From CAYNFH01 sp964396385 (lineage in GTDB: Bacteria; Armatimonadota; Chthonomonadetes; Chthonomonadales; CAJBBX01), in NCBI GenBank assembly GCA_964396385.1, contig CAYNFH010000279.1, forward strand, positions 1-7,448: a stretch of 7,448 bases of DNA. The letters are read 5' to 3'. A program made the translations under genes and the position numbers. The number at the start of each line of letters is the position of its first letter. The stretch's first letter is position 1. Of this stretch, positions 1 to 6,823 are shown in pieces. The notes beneath the pieces are model-generated. The model saw only the letters and a list, made by a program, of their open reading frames with translations. It had not been told where the DNA came from and made no database searches.

Positions 1-49
1 CTATTGGCAGCGTTCATTAGTAGGGCAGCACACCCGGCTGAGGGAGCCT

Positions 50-484
50 TCAATCCCGCGTGATTTCGGCCTGGCGGTACCGCGCCTGGACATCAAAGTA
101 CAGCCGGAGGACGTAGCTCTGTCCCGCGATGTCCATGGGGGCAGAACCCATATTGTATTCGTAGACATCGTGCGGCTCGGGCGGTGTGTACTCCGACCGA
201 TGCCATGTCTTGTCCGGTCGTCCCAGGAGCGAGATGAGGGAGCTCTCCGACATACCCGGCCTGAGGTAGTGGTCGATGAGGTCGCGAGCCATTCGCGCGC
301 GGGCCTCCCGCTGGCGCTCGGTCTTGCTTGCCTGCCAGACGGCCGAGTTGAACCGCTCTTGTCCGAATGGCGTTCCTATCAGGTCTGTGGCCCTGCCCAC
401 AAACCAGGCGATGGCGAGAACGATGATAACAAGCAGGATCCACACGGGCGGGATGGAGCTGCGGCTTGAATCCGCTCCTTTCAT
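50..484 (-). CDS. Small membrane-anchored protein with a BamE/SmpA-like C-terminal region
   Basis: The ORF encodes 144 residues. A short polar N-terminus is followed by one hydrophobic segment at about residues 12-30 (PPVWILLVIIVLAIAWFV), which should anchor the protein in the membrane with the rest outside the cytoplasm. A basic, helical stretch follows at about 52-75. Residues 76-144 carry the pattern GMSESSLISLLGRPD, then VYEYNMG, then YVLRLYFD, then ARYRQAEITRD. This helix-turn plus beta-strand order, with a G-M-x-x-x-x-(V/L)-x-x-L-L-G-x-P-D core, resembles small secreted proteins with the BamE/SmpA/OmlA fold. There is no lipobox cysteine, so it is not a BamE lipoprotein, and the function is unknown. 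The ATG at 484 has only a weak upstream ribosome site; an AAAGGAG lies at the start itself, but no suitable start follows it. It sits downstream of the heparinase-like gene on the same strand, separated by about 290 nt, so it is probably transcribed separately. Confidence 0.72.
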   Translation of the reverse strand: MKGADSSRSSIPPVWILLVIIVLAIAWFVGRATDLIGTPFGQERFNSAVWQASKTERQREARARMARDLIDHYLRPGMSESSLISLLGRPDKTWHRSEYTPPEPHDVYEYNMGSAPMDIAGQSYVLRLYFDVQARYRQAEITRD

Positions 485-536
485 GGCCGTCTCAATTTTT
501 CCCGAGGCTCTTGCAAATGGCAGAGCGGGTAGTGTC

Positions 537-566
537 GAGCAGACCCCGGATCGCCCTCGAATGACA
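537..566 (-). repeat. Degenerate copy of the dispersed TGTCATCCCGAG-type repeat
   Basis: Read on the minus strand this segment begins TGTCATTCGAGGGCG and ends GGGGTCTGCTC. It matches the layout of the two copies at 5548-5577 and 5629-5658, which on the minus strand begin TGTCATCCCGAGC (TGTCAACCCGAGC in the first) and end AGGGATCTGCT. The ends are well conserved and the middle has diverged. It lies about 50 nt upstream of the small membrane protein gene. I infer it is an old member of the same family. Its ancestry is less certain than that of the pair in the ddl/topoisomerase gap. Confidence 0.45.
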
Positions 567-568
567 AA

Positions 569-754
569 CTAGCACCAAGCCGTAGCGGGAGTTATTGCGC
601 CGGCAACCTTCCTCATCAAGTATTCCTCGCGTGTCCCCCTCTGGACGCGGCGCCGGGGCTTCTCGGGCACTAGCGGCCACCACAGGGCAATGTGCGCACT
701 ACTTGGACGGCTCTCACGGCCCGTGCGGCCGGCGGGGATTCTCACTAGATTCAT
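569..754 (-). CDS. Possible small protein of 61 residues, doubtful
   Basis: The ATG lies 24 nt downstream of the heparinase-like stop codon. AAGGA stands before it, but only 2-3 nt away, which is too close for a typical ribosome site. The product would be basic (many Arg residues, for example PRRRVQRGTREEY around residues 33-45) with no recognised domain, signal peptide or membrane segment. Codon third positions are mostly G/C in the middle and less so at both ends, which is weak support in such a GC-rich sequence. It could be a small co-transcribed gene, a decayed coding remnant or chance. I recognise no family. Confidence 0.18.
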   Translation of the reverse strand: MNLVRIPAGRTGRESRPSSAHIALWWPLVPEKPRRRVQRGTREEYLMRKVAGAITPATAWC

Positions 755-778
755 CTTCCTTGAGCGCCCTTACTCGCG

Positions 779-2680
779 CTACTTCGCCTCCGGCGTGATG
801 TGGAGGGTCACGGAACCCTCGCGGAGAGGGGCCTTGAGTGAGAGACCGATCCGGATCGCGTTCCGGTGCGCGGCCAGGTCCTCGTTCACGTCCTCCGCTC
901 GCACCACCAGTTCGGCGCCCCCAGGTACCGTGATCTCGACGCGCACGGACTCGCCGCCATCGCTTACCAGGAGCGTGCGGTCGTCCACGCGCTCCCACCT
1001 GCCGAACGTAAGCAGCGCCGTCTCGAAGGTCTCCGGTTGGGTGAACGCAAAGTCGTCCCGCACCGTCAGCGCGCCCGCGCCGGTGCGATCGTACTCGTAC
1101 GTCCGTTCCAGCTTGGTGAGCGCCGGCACGGCATAGGCGGACAGGATGTCCAGCGACACGGTATCCTTCCTGTTGCTGAACACTGTTCGGAGCACCTTCG
1201 CCTCCGCCTGCCGCCCCGTGCTCTGGAGCGTGCCGGCGACCAGGGGCACATCGTGGCCCCAGGAGTTGAGCGCGCGACTCTCGTACCGGCGCGCGCTGAA
1301 AGTCCGCTGCGTATACACCTCGGCCCCGATGTCCGGCAGGACCATCGCCTTCCCAACGACCACGATGAACTCGCCCACGTCGTTGTGGTTGTGGTTCTGC
1401 CCGTTGTTGCCGCCCATGAGCGCGATGCTCAAGCGGCAGGAAGTGCCGGGAGCGGCGCGGGCGATGAGCACCGATTGGTCCGGGAACCAGGAGCGCAGCG
1501 GGTCTATGTGGGGCCACGGAATGGAGGTATGGATCATCGGCGCCGGCTCCGGGAACGCGGCCATCACCTCGTCGCACAGGCTGCCGCAGAGCGTGCCCGG
1601 CGCACGCAGCGTCCCGTGCCCGGTAAACCGGCGGAGGAGATAGTCCATGAGGCCCGCGGATGGCCGTGAGCCGGGGTCGCAATCCGCGAAGGAGGGAGAG
1701 ACACCCGGGACGATCTGGATCCGCGATCCGTAGGCCGAGGGCATAACGGCCTCCTTACGGTCGAGGATGTCCACCCCGCCGTGGGTCGCCCGCCGCACCG
1801 TCTCCGCCAGCGCCGCGTAGTGGCCGAAGCCGTAGTTCCAATAGCCCACACCCTCGTCGCAGTACCCGTCCGGTGTGAAACCTTCCAACGAGTACCAGGA
1901 GTAGTGCTCCGCGGCCAGCACGAACCAGGCCCGCTCGCGCGGATCGTCGACTGCTGCCAGCGCCGCCCCCGTGACCCCCGCCAGGCAAACAGAGTTCCAG
2001 TTCATCTTGACGGTCAGCCACCACTGGCTCTGCTCGCCGGCGCACATGCGGTGGTACGGCTCGAAGATACGGCGCTCCAGCTCCTCCTGGATAAGGGAGT
2101 GCGTGGAAGGGGACAGTTTCCCTCGCAGGAGATAGTCCGCCATGGCCAGATCCCAGGCGAACATGGAGGCTCCGAGATCGATGGTCATCGTCTTGCCGTG
2201 AAAGGTCTCCGGGCCGGCGTCGTGGGCGGGCATGACCCACGACTTCTCCGCGCAGATGGGGCGGATGGCCCCCTCCAAGGCTGGCAAGAACCGCCCTTTG
2301 CCCTCCACGCACTCCGCCATGGCGAGCGTCTTCACGCGGTCTCTTCGCCCAAAGAACACGGCTTCTCCGCGCCGCCGGTTCCCGGTGCGGGAGAAGTCCA
2401 GATAGAGCTCGTCCGTCATCGGCGGCAGCGGCGCGTTGAGGAGCTGCTCGGCCCGGGCAGCTGCGGCCATCATGGCGGGTCGTGCGACCACGCGCTCCCA
2501 CTCGCTGCGATCCGTCGCCGCAGGTCCCAGTCCGCCCGGCGCAAGCGGAAGCATGGCTGCCACGCGCCTGATCTCCACGTCCTTCGGCTGGAACACGTCC
2601 TGGCCTTCCGCGGCACCTGGCGCCGCGGCGACGCAGAGGCTGCCCATCGCCACCAGGGCCACCAACCACGACACAATCAC
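779..2680 (-). CDS. Secreted heparinase II/III-family protein (putative polysaccharide lyase)
   Basis: The 633-residue product starts with a Sec-type signal peptide (hydrophobic residues about 2-20, small residues before position 26). The L-C at 15-16 is not in a proper lipobox, so it is probably not a lipoprotein. Residues about 60-330 look like the alpha-helical toroid of heparinase II/III-type lyases, including NWNSVCLAGVTGAA at 227-240 and the Gly/Tyr-rich EGFTPDGYCDEGVGYWNYGF at 266-285. The beta-sandwich half contains NHNHNDVGEFIV at 429-440, a hallmark His/Asn/Asp motif of the Heparinase_II_III domain, and NSWGHDVPLV at 472-481, which is also typical. Family members cleave uronic-acid polysaccharides such as heparin, heparan or alginate-like chains by beta-elimination. 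The substrate here cannot be told, and no sulfatase, transporter or other polysaccharide-utilisation gene is adjacent. The start is GTG, chosen because an AGGAGG lies 9 nt upstream and the signal peptide then begins immediately. It is codirectional with murF, 188 nt upstream, but a coding-like fragment on the opposite strand separates them. Confidence 0.85.
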   Translation of the reverse strand: MIVSWLVALVAMGSLCVAAAPGAAEGQDVFQPKDVEIRRVAAMLPLAPGGLGPAATDRSEWERVVARPAMMAAAARAEQLLNAPLPPMTDELYLDFSRTGNRRRGEAVFFGRRDRVKTLAMAECVEGKGRFLPALEGAIRPICAEKSWVMPAHDAGPETFHGKTMTIDLGASMFAWDLAMADYLLRGKLSPSTHSLIQEELERRIFEPYHRMCAGEQSQWWLTVKMNWNSVCLAGVTGAALAAVDDPRERAWFVLAAEHYSWYSLEGFTPDGYCDEGVGYWNYGFGHYAALAETVRRATHGGVDILDRKEAVMPSAYGSRIQIVPGVSPSFADCDPGSRPSAGLMDYLLRRFTGHGTLRAPGTLCGSLCDEVMAAFPEPAPMIHTSIPWPHIDPLRSWFPDQSVLIARAAPGTSCRLSIALMGGNNGQNHNHNDVGEFIVVVGKAMVLPDIGAEVYTQRTFSARRYESRALNSWGHDVPLVAGTLQSTGRQAEAKVLRTVFSNRKDTVSLDILSAYAVPALTKLERTYEYDRTGAGALTVRDDFAFTQPETFETALLTFGRWERVDDRTLLVSDGGESVRVEITVPGGAELVVRAEDVNEDLAAHRNAIRIGLSLKAPLREGSVTLHITPEAK

Positions 2681-2689
2681 TGGCGCTCC

Positions 2690-2695
2690 CCTCCT
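2690..2695 (-). promoter_or_regulatory. Ribosome binding site fixing the GTG start of the heparinase-like gene
   Basis: AGGAGG on the minus strand, a perfect Shine-Dalgarno core, lies 9 nt before the GTG at 2680-2678. The next GTG (codon 3) would be 15 nt away, so the first GTG is preferred. No ATG in the frame gives an intact signal peptide. Confidence 0.7.
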
Positions 2696-2697
2696 GA

Positions 2698-2862
2698 AAA
2701 CAGTTTAGCCGCACCACGGATCCCAATGAGGCGGTGGTGTTCGCGAAGCCGGACGGCACCACCTTGGACGTCTGGTTTCCGCCGGGCATCGCCGGCGGCC
2801 CGTCGCTGGACGCAGTGCGGGAAGCCGTCCGTACGGGCACCGCGGCCACCGCCAGGAGATAG
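2698..2862 (+). pseudogene. Orphan 3' coding fragment without a start, convergent with murF
   Basis: One plus-strand frame runs from just after a TGA at 2695-2697 to a TAG at 2860-2862. It reads like a true protein C-terminus: TTDPNEAVVFAKPDG, then TTLDVWFPPGIAGGPS, then LDAVREAVRTGTAATARR. Codon third positions are almost all G or C, as in the real genes here. Composition is balanced, without the Arg/Pro/Ala excess of shadow frames. It has no ATG. The only internal starts are paired GTGs at 2734 and 2737 with a weak GAGG nearby, giving at best about 42 residues. The frame is cut off where the heparinase-like gene's leader begins. I infer the tail of a plus-strand gene whose 5' part was lost when the heparinase-like gene came to lie there. 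A genuine tiny gene using GTG is the alternative. I do not recognise the family. Confidence 0.4.
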
Positions 2863-2868
2863 GGCCGC

Positions 2869-4221
2869 CTAGCGCCGCGCCAGGGCCTCTACCACCTTCT
2901 CCATCGCCATCGCGCGAGAGCCCTTGACCAGCACCAGGTCTCCCGGTTCTACCAGGTCGCGGATCGCCCGCGCCGCCGCGTCCGTCGTGTCGAACGCCAC
3001 CGATTCGTGCATGTAGCCGGCGCCGGCCCCAATCTCCCGCGCCATCGGCCCCACCGTCACGAGAAGGTCGACGCCGCACTCGGCGGCGATGTGCCCCACG
3101 TACTGGTGGGCGTCGCGGCTGTGAGCGCCAAGCTCCTTCATCTCACCCAGCACCGCTACCTTGCGCCGCCTGCGGCCCGCCAGGATCTCCAGCGTCTCCA
3201 GGGCGGAGCGCATAGAATCCGGCGCGGCGTTGTACGCGTCGTTCAGGATAGTGGTTCCGTCCGGCGCCTCCACCGTCTCCATGCGCATGGCCGACGGACG
3301 GACTCGCGCAAGCTGGTCCGCCACTTCCGCAAGCGGGATGTCCAGCGCCGCCGCAACCGCGCAGGCGGCGGCGGCGTTCGCGATATGGTGGCCCCCCGGC
3401 GCGTGGATGCTGATGCGCTGGCCGCGGACGGTGAACCGCGGCTCTCCCTCCGGCGTAAAGCGGATGTCCGACGCGCGGAAGTCGGCCGACTTGCCGGTGC
3501 CGAACGTCAGGACCCGTGCCGGCGCCCTCTCCTTCAGCATCTCCAGGTAGTCGTCGTCCGCGTTCAGTACGGCGAAGCCTTCGGGCGGCAGCGCGCTGAG
3601 GATCTCGGCCTTGGCCTCCGCAATAGCGTCCCGTGAGCCCAGCAGCTCAATGTGCGAGACACCCACATTGGTAATAAGTCCCACTGTGGGCTGCGCAATC
3701 CGCGCCAGCTCTGCAATCTGGCCGGGGCCTCGCATACCCATCTCCACTACCGCGGCCTGGTGCTCCGGGGACAGGGCAAACAGGGTCTTCGGCACGCCGA
3801 TCTCATTGTTGAAGTTCTTCTCGCTCGCCAGCACCCGGTAGCGGGCCCCCAGCGCCACGGCGACCATCTCCTTGGTGGAGGTCTTGCCCACGCTGCCTGT
3901 GATGGCCACCATGGGGATACGGAACCGGGCGCGGTAGCGGGCCGCCAGGTCGCCCAGGGCGCGCAACGTATCCTTGACGAGTAGCTGCGTGCCGCGTGCC
4001 CCGGGGACCTCGTGGTCGACGACGGCTGCCAGAGCCCCGGCCTGCAGCGCCTGTGGGACGAAGCCATGTCCGTCCATGTTCTCGCCCTTCAGGGCAAAGA
4101 ACAGGGATCCGGCCGCTCCCTCGCGTGTATCGGTGCAGATACTGGTCGCCGCGCCTTCCACCGGCCCGATGGGCACCGCGGCCATGGCGTCCTCGGCCTC
4201 CCGGAGCAGTATAGGCTCCAT
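2869..4221 (-). CDS. murF: UDP-N-acetylmuramoyl-tripeptide--D-alanyl-D-alanine ligase
   Basis: MurF is the cytoplasmic ATP-dependent ligase that adds the D-Ala-D-Ala dipeptide to UDP-MurNAc-tripeptide, giving the pentapeptide precursor of peptidoglycan. The 450-residue product has the usual family length and three-domain order. The N-terminal substrate domain includes TDTREGAAGSLFFALKGENMDGH at about 31-52. The Mur-ligase central domain has the ATP loop GSVGKTST (109-116), NFNNEIGVP (136-144), VEMGMRGPGQI (159-169) and the TNVGVSH segment (184-190). The C-terminal domain has DAYNAAPDSM (328-337), LGEMKELG (358-365) and KGSRAMAMEKVV (433-444). The NNEIG and DAYNA-P-DSM motifs distinguish MurF from MurC/D/E. 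The ORF is open 15 codons further upstream to an ATG at 4266, but the ATG at 4221 has a GAGGGAG site 7 nt upstream and starts the family-like MEPILLREAEDAM. ddl, which makes its substrate, is divergent on the other side. No other cell-wall cluster genes (murE, mraY, murD) adjoin it within the window. Confidence 0.95.
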   Translation of the reverse strand: MEPILLREAEDAMAAVPIGPVEGAATSICTDTREGAAGSLFFALKGENMDGHGFVPQALQAGALAAVVDHEVPGARGTQLLVKDTLRALGDLAARYRARFRIPMVAITGSVGKTSTKEMVAVALGARYRVLASEKNFNNEIGVPKTLFALSPEHQAAVVEMGMRGPGQIAELARIAQPTVGLITNVGVSHIELLGSRDAIAEAKAEILSALPPEGFAVLNADDDYLEMLKERAPARVLTFGTGKSADFRASDIRFTPEGEPRFTVRGQRISIHAPGGHHIANAAAACAVAAALDIPLAEVADQLARVRPSAMRMETVEAPDGTTILNDAYNAAPDSMRSALETLEILAGRRRRKVAVLGEMKELGAHSRDAHQYVGHIAAECGVDLLVTVGPMAREIGAGAGYMHESVAFDTTDAAARAIRDLVEPGDLVLVKGSRAMAMEKVVEALARR

Positions 4222-4228
4222 TCCCTTA

Positions 4229-4235
4229 CTCCCTC
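4229..4235 (-). promoter_or_regulatory. Ribosome binding site deciding the murF start
   Basis: GAGGGAG on the minus strand lies 7 nt before the ATG at 4221. The more upstream in-frame ATG at 4266 has no such site, and the 15 extra residues it would add (beginning MVACWAGYVY) do not look like MurF. Confidence 0.6.
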
Positions 4236-4423
4236 TATAGACATATCCCGCCCAACATGCTACCATCTTCGCAGTGCCGCCGGATCGGCCTCCATCGTGT
4301 CAGGCTACTGTTCCTCGAGGTCTGTGCATTGACCCCATCCCCCCGTTCTTGGTCCAGCCACCGAGCGCTGCGCGGGCTTGTGGGCCTACCAACCGCTCGC
4401 CGAGGGAGCAGCTAACTCGAACT

Positions 4424-4428
4424 GAGGT
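4424..4428 (+). promoter_or_regulatory. Ribosome binding site deciding the ddl start
   Basis: GAGGT lies 7 nt before the ATG at 4436. The frame is open for 54 codons further upstream, but that stretch is Pro/Arg/Ser-rich and unlike Ddl, so translation should begin at 4436. Confidence 0.6.
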
Positions 4429-4435
4429 AACTCCA

Positions 4436-5506
4436 ATGCAGAAGCTCCGTGTCGCCGTTCTCATGGGCGGGACCTCCGCGGAGAGGGCCATCTCCCTCTC
4501 CACCGGCCGCCAGATCGTTGCCGCTCTGGATCCCGTTAAGTACATTGCAATGGCGCTGGACGCCGCCGCCATCTCCGGGCGCCAGCCGGAGCTCCCGCCC
4601 GGAGTGGCATTCAACGCGCTGCCCAGCGCTTCCGCCCAGTCCGCGTCCACGGAGCTTGCGCCCCTCTCGCTCAGCCAGATGGCGGGCGGCAGGGAAGACC
4701 GGCCGGACGTTGTGCTCATCGCCCTGCATGGCAAGGGGGGAGAGGACGGCACAGTGCAGGGGTTGCTGGAGCTGCTAGGCATCCCATACACTGGATCCGG
4801 AGTACTCGCAAGCGCGCTAGCCATGGACAAGGCGATGGCCAAGAAGCTGCTCCGCGCGGAAGGCATCCCGGTCCCGTCAGAGATCCTGGTGAACCGGGAG
4901 AGCCGTCCGCCTGCCGAACTGCTGCGAACGCAAGCGGAGCGGGAGCTGCGCTTCCCGGTCATCGTCAAGCCCAACGCCCAGGGCAGCACCATCGGGTGCA
5001 CTATCGTGGACACCGCCACCGGACTGGAGGCAGCGCTGGACACCGCCTTCAAGTACGACTCCTCCGTTCTGGTGGAGGAGTTCATCCGGGGCATCGAGAT
5101 CACGGCCGGCGTGTTGGGCAACGCGGAGCCGCAGGTCTTGCCGCTCATTGAAATCGAGGCGAAAGGCGGGTTCTACGACTATGAGGCGAAGTACGCGCCC
5201 GGCGGCAGCACCCATACTATTCCGGCGCGCATCTCCGAGACGGCCGCCGACCGCGCGCGCGCCTTTGCCGCGCGCAGCCACCTGGCACTTGGATGCCGGG
5301 GCATGTGCCGCGTCGACATGATCGTGGCGGACGATGACGTGCCGTACGTGCTGGAGCTGAACACCATCCCAGGCATGACCCCGACGAGCCTTCTTCCGGA
5401 GGCGGCGAAGGCGGCCGGTATCGAGTTCCCGGAGCTCCTGGACCGCATCATCGCCTACGCCCTGGAGGGCAGGCAGCCGGCGATTTCACCGTCCCGACCG
5501 GAGTGA
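4436..5506 (+). CDS. ddl: D-alanine--D-alanine ligase
   Basis: Ddl is an ATP-grasp enzyme that joins two D-alanines in the cytoplasm; MurF uses the product. The 356-residue protein has the full Ddl motif set. GGTSAERAIS is at 11-20, with Glu16 at the position of the D-Ala1-binding Glu15 of E. coli DdlB. HGKGGEDGTVQG is at 98-109. GSGVLASALAMDKAMAK at 120-136 opens the ATP-grasp region. VIVKPNAQGSTIG is at 175-187, VEEFIRGIEITAGVLGN at 213-229, FYDYEAKY at 246-253 and CRVDMIV at 291-297 (Arg292, Asp294). LELNTIPGMTPTSLLPEAAKAAGI is at 306-329, with metal ligands Glu307 and Asn309 and Ser318 in the D-Ala2 site. The Tyr-Asp-Tyr-Glu loop suggests a D-Ala-D-Ala rather than D-Ala-D-Lac ligase. Compared with DdlB the protein is somewhat long; the extra residues fall around 55-88, between strands of the N-terminal domain. 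The stop codon overlaps a repeat arm. The start at 4436 is fixed by a GAGGT site; 214 nt separate it from divergent murF. Confidence 0.96.
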   Translation: MQKLRVAVLMGGTSAERAISLSTGRQIVAALDPVKYIAMALDAAAISGRQPELPPGVAFNALPSASAQSASTELAPLSLSQMAGGREDRPDVVLIALHGKGGEDGTVQGLLELLGIPYTGSGVLASALAMDKAMAKKLLRAEGIPVPSEILVNRESRPPAELLRTQAERELRFPVIVKPNAQGSTIGCTIVDTATGLEAALDTAFKYDSSVLVEEFIRGIEITAGVLGNAEPQVLPLIEIEAKGGFYDYEAKYAPGGSTHTIPARISETAADRARAFAARSHLALGCRGMCRVDMIVADDDVPYVLELNTIPGMTPTSLLPEAAKAAGIEFPELLDRIIAYALEGRQPAISPSRPE

Positions 5507-5559
5507 GGGATCTGCCGTTTCCTGCAGAGTACGTACCGTAGCTGAAAAGCAGATCCCTC
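5505..5559. repeat. Inverted repeat overlapping the ddl stop codon
   Basis: GAGGGATCTGC at 5505-5515 is the exact reverse complement of GCAGATCCCTC at 5549-5559, with 33 nt between. The first arm begins within the ddl TGA (5504-5506). The right arm is the start of the direct repeat described at 5525-5658. In RNA it could form an 11-bp stem after ddl. There is no T-run behind it, so termination is possible but unproven. Confidence 0.6.
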
Positions 5560-5658
5560 GCGGAGCTCGGGTTGACAGATTGTTGCGGTCCGTACTCTGA
5601 AGTTACAGAGTTCGTACAGCTACCATAGAGCAGATCCCTCGCGGAGCTCGGGATGACA
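5525..5658. repeat. Two direct copies of a dispersed repeat, 81 nt apart
   Basis: Segments 5548-5577 and 5629-5658 agree at 29 of 30 positions; they begin AGCAGATCCCTCGCGG and differ only at the T/A before TGACA. The similarity extends more weakly upstream (5525-5547 against 5606-5628, 14 of 23) at the same 81-nt offset, so the whole 53-nt block was probably duplicated. Between the copies lies a small hairpin, ACTCTG (5594-5599) pairing with CAGAGT (5606-5611). Read on the minus strand, both start TGTCA and end in GGGATCTGCT, the look of the extragenic repeats scattered through many environmental bacterial genomes. The block fills the gap where ddl and the topoisomerase gene converge. I see no gene in it. 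Confidence 0.8.
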
Positions 5659-5698
5659 ATTCCTTCGTCCTTCCGCTGTGCGAACTTGCTCAACGTAT

Positions 5699-6799
5699 CT
5701 ACGCGGCCAGTTTCTCCGGCTCGGACAGCGTGGTGGGCTCCGCCTTCAGCAGGTCAAGAAGGGCCGCCTCCTCCGGGTCATAATCCGGCTGGTGGCGCCT
5801 GCGGAGGCGCCGCTCAGCACGCTTCCGGAATGCCGACAGCGTGATCCCCGCCGCGTAGCGCTCGAACAGCACCGGATGGATGTAGCAGCTCCGGCAGACG
5901 GTGGGAGTGTTGCCGAGCTCCTCCGCCACCCGCTTTACCGCCTGGACCACGTTCTTCTTGAGCTGCTTTTGCGTGGCTGCCGGACCCAGCTCGGCCAGCG
6001 CGACTGCGGCGGCCACCGTGCCCGCCCACGTACGGAAATCCTTGACGGAGAACTCCGGTCCCATGGCCTCCTTTACGTACCGGTTAAGGTCGACTGGCTT
6101 CACGGCGTGCGGTTTTCCGTCGTCACCGATGTAGTTGAACAGCTTGCTGCCCTTAACCGATTTAATGTCACTCACCAGCCCGGCCAGGTCTTTGTCCAGC
6201 AGGACGCGGCGAAGCCGGATGTGGTGCTTGCCCACGAAGTTGAACTCCAGGGCCCCGTTCGCGCCGATCCGGACGTGGTGGTTCCGCAGAGTCGTTATGC
6301 CAAACGTCCTGTAGCGGCGCACGCTCTCCTCTGAGCCCACCCGGAAGTGCAGGTCGTCTATCAGGCGGACCATGACTGCCAGCACCTTCTCGCGCGGGAG
6401 TCCATTCCGAGACATATCCTCGTTGGTGACACGCCGAATGCGGGGAAGCATGTTCCCGAACTGCTCAATTCTAGAGTACTTGAGCCGCTGTCGCCGAGCG
6501 GCAAAGTCCGCACTGTAGAGGTACTGGACCCGCCCGTTGGTATCGATTCCGACGGCCTGGAGCTTGCCCCGCGCTACGGGCGAGATCCGCACACTCCGCC
6601 AGGCGGGCGGGATGGTGAGCTTTCGGATGCGCTCTAGCTGGGCTTCTTCGGTGATGCGCCGCCCTTCTGCATTCTCGTACCAGAACCCGCGCGCCTTGGT
6701 GCCCTTCCGCCGCAGCCAGCGCTTGCGCCGGCCGCCCTCCACCACGGCGCGGGCATGCAGCATGCGTTCAATCTGGTCGACGGCGGTGGTCGCGGGCAT
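5699..6799 (-). CDS. DNA topoisomerase IB (poxvirus-like bacterial type)
   Basis: The 366-residue product relaxes supercoiled DNA by making a transient single-strand break through a 3'-phosphotyrosine link. Residues about 32-120 form the N-terminal DNA-clamp domain (KARGFWYENAEGRRI, then LTIPPAWRSVRISP). The catalytic domain follows, with DDLHFRVGSEE (148-158, Arg153), the FNFVGKHH loop (186-193, Lys191), KDFRTWAGT (253-261, Arg256), ELGNTPTVC (294-302, Asn297) and the nucleophile in CRSCYIHP (302-309, Tyr306). By spacing these match vaccinia Arg130, Lys167, Arg223, His265 and Tyr274. The His is Asn here, as in the Deinococcus enzyme as I recall it, so the enzyme is probably active. The tail after about 324 is very basic and then acidic. 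An AAGGAG lies 5 nt before the ATG at 6799. It converges on ddl across the repeat gap. The tmRNA gene lies upstream on the same strand but is separated by a hairpin terminator, so this gene should have its own promoter, which I cannot place. Confidence 0.93.
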   Translation of the reverse strand: MPATTAVDQIERMLHARAVVEGGRRKRWLRRKGTKARGFWYENAEGRRITEEAQLERIRKLTIPPAWRSVRISPVARGKLQAVGIDTNGRVQYLYSADFAARRQRLKYSRIEQFGNMLPRIRRVTNEDMSRNGLPREKVLAVMVRLIDDLHFRVGSEESVRRYRTFGITTLRNHHVRIGANGALEFNFVGKHHIRLRRVLLDKDLAGLVSDIKSVKGSKLFNYIGDDGKPHAVKPVDLNRYVKEAMGPEFSVKDFRTWAGTVAAAVALAELGPAATQKQLKKNVVQAVKRVAEELGNTPTVCRSCYIHPVLFERYAAGITLSAFRKRAERRLRRRHQPDYDPEEAALLDLLKAEPTTLSEPEKLAA

Positions 6800-6804
6800 C
6801 GAAG

Positions 6805-6810
6805 CTCCTT
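6805..6810 (-). promoter_or_regulatory. Ribosome binding site of the topoisomerase IB gene
   Basis: AAGGAG on the minus strand, 5 nt before the ATG at 6799. It fixes the start, since no upstream in-frame start extends the family-like N-terminus. Confidence 0.65.
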
Positions 6811-6823
6811 CCGGAGAGACGGA

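Larger units (their letters stand above)
485..778. other. Intergenic stretch between the heparinase-like gene and the small membrane protein gene
   Basis: This 294-nt stretch contains a degenerate dispersed repeat near 537-566 and one doubtful small minus-strand ORF at 569-754, each listed separately. I see no convincing promoter for the downstream gene and no clear intrinsic terminator for the heparinase-like gene. The only inverted symmetry noticed, around 709-724, is a 4-bp stem and too short to call. Confidence 0.5.

Noticed and set aside
1..17. Possible start of a further minus-strand gene at the left edge
   Set aside because: There is an ATG at 17-15, but no ribosome site before it and only a few codons remain in the window.
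866..1669. Plus-strand frame of 267 codons opposite the heparinase-like gene
   Set aside because: Its composition is that of an antisense shadow (His/Arg/Val-rich), with no recognisable motif.
1755..2849. Long minus-strand frame of about 364 codons overlapping the heparinase-like gene
   Set aside because: It is Arg/Gly/Pro/Ala-rich, shows no domain and shares the strand with a clearly coding frame; this is a high-GC shadow.
4222..4266. Longer murF start at the ATG at 4266
   Set aside because: It would add 15 residues unlike MurF and lacks a ribosome site, whereas 4221 has GAGGGAG at the right distance.
5448..5693. Minus-strand frame with repeated SSARDLL peptides
   Set aside because: The peptide repeat is a translation of the dispersed DNA repeat, and the frame crosses the end of ddl.
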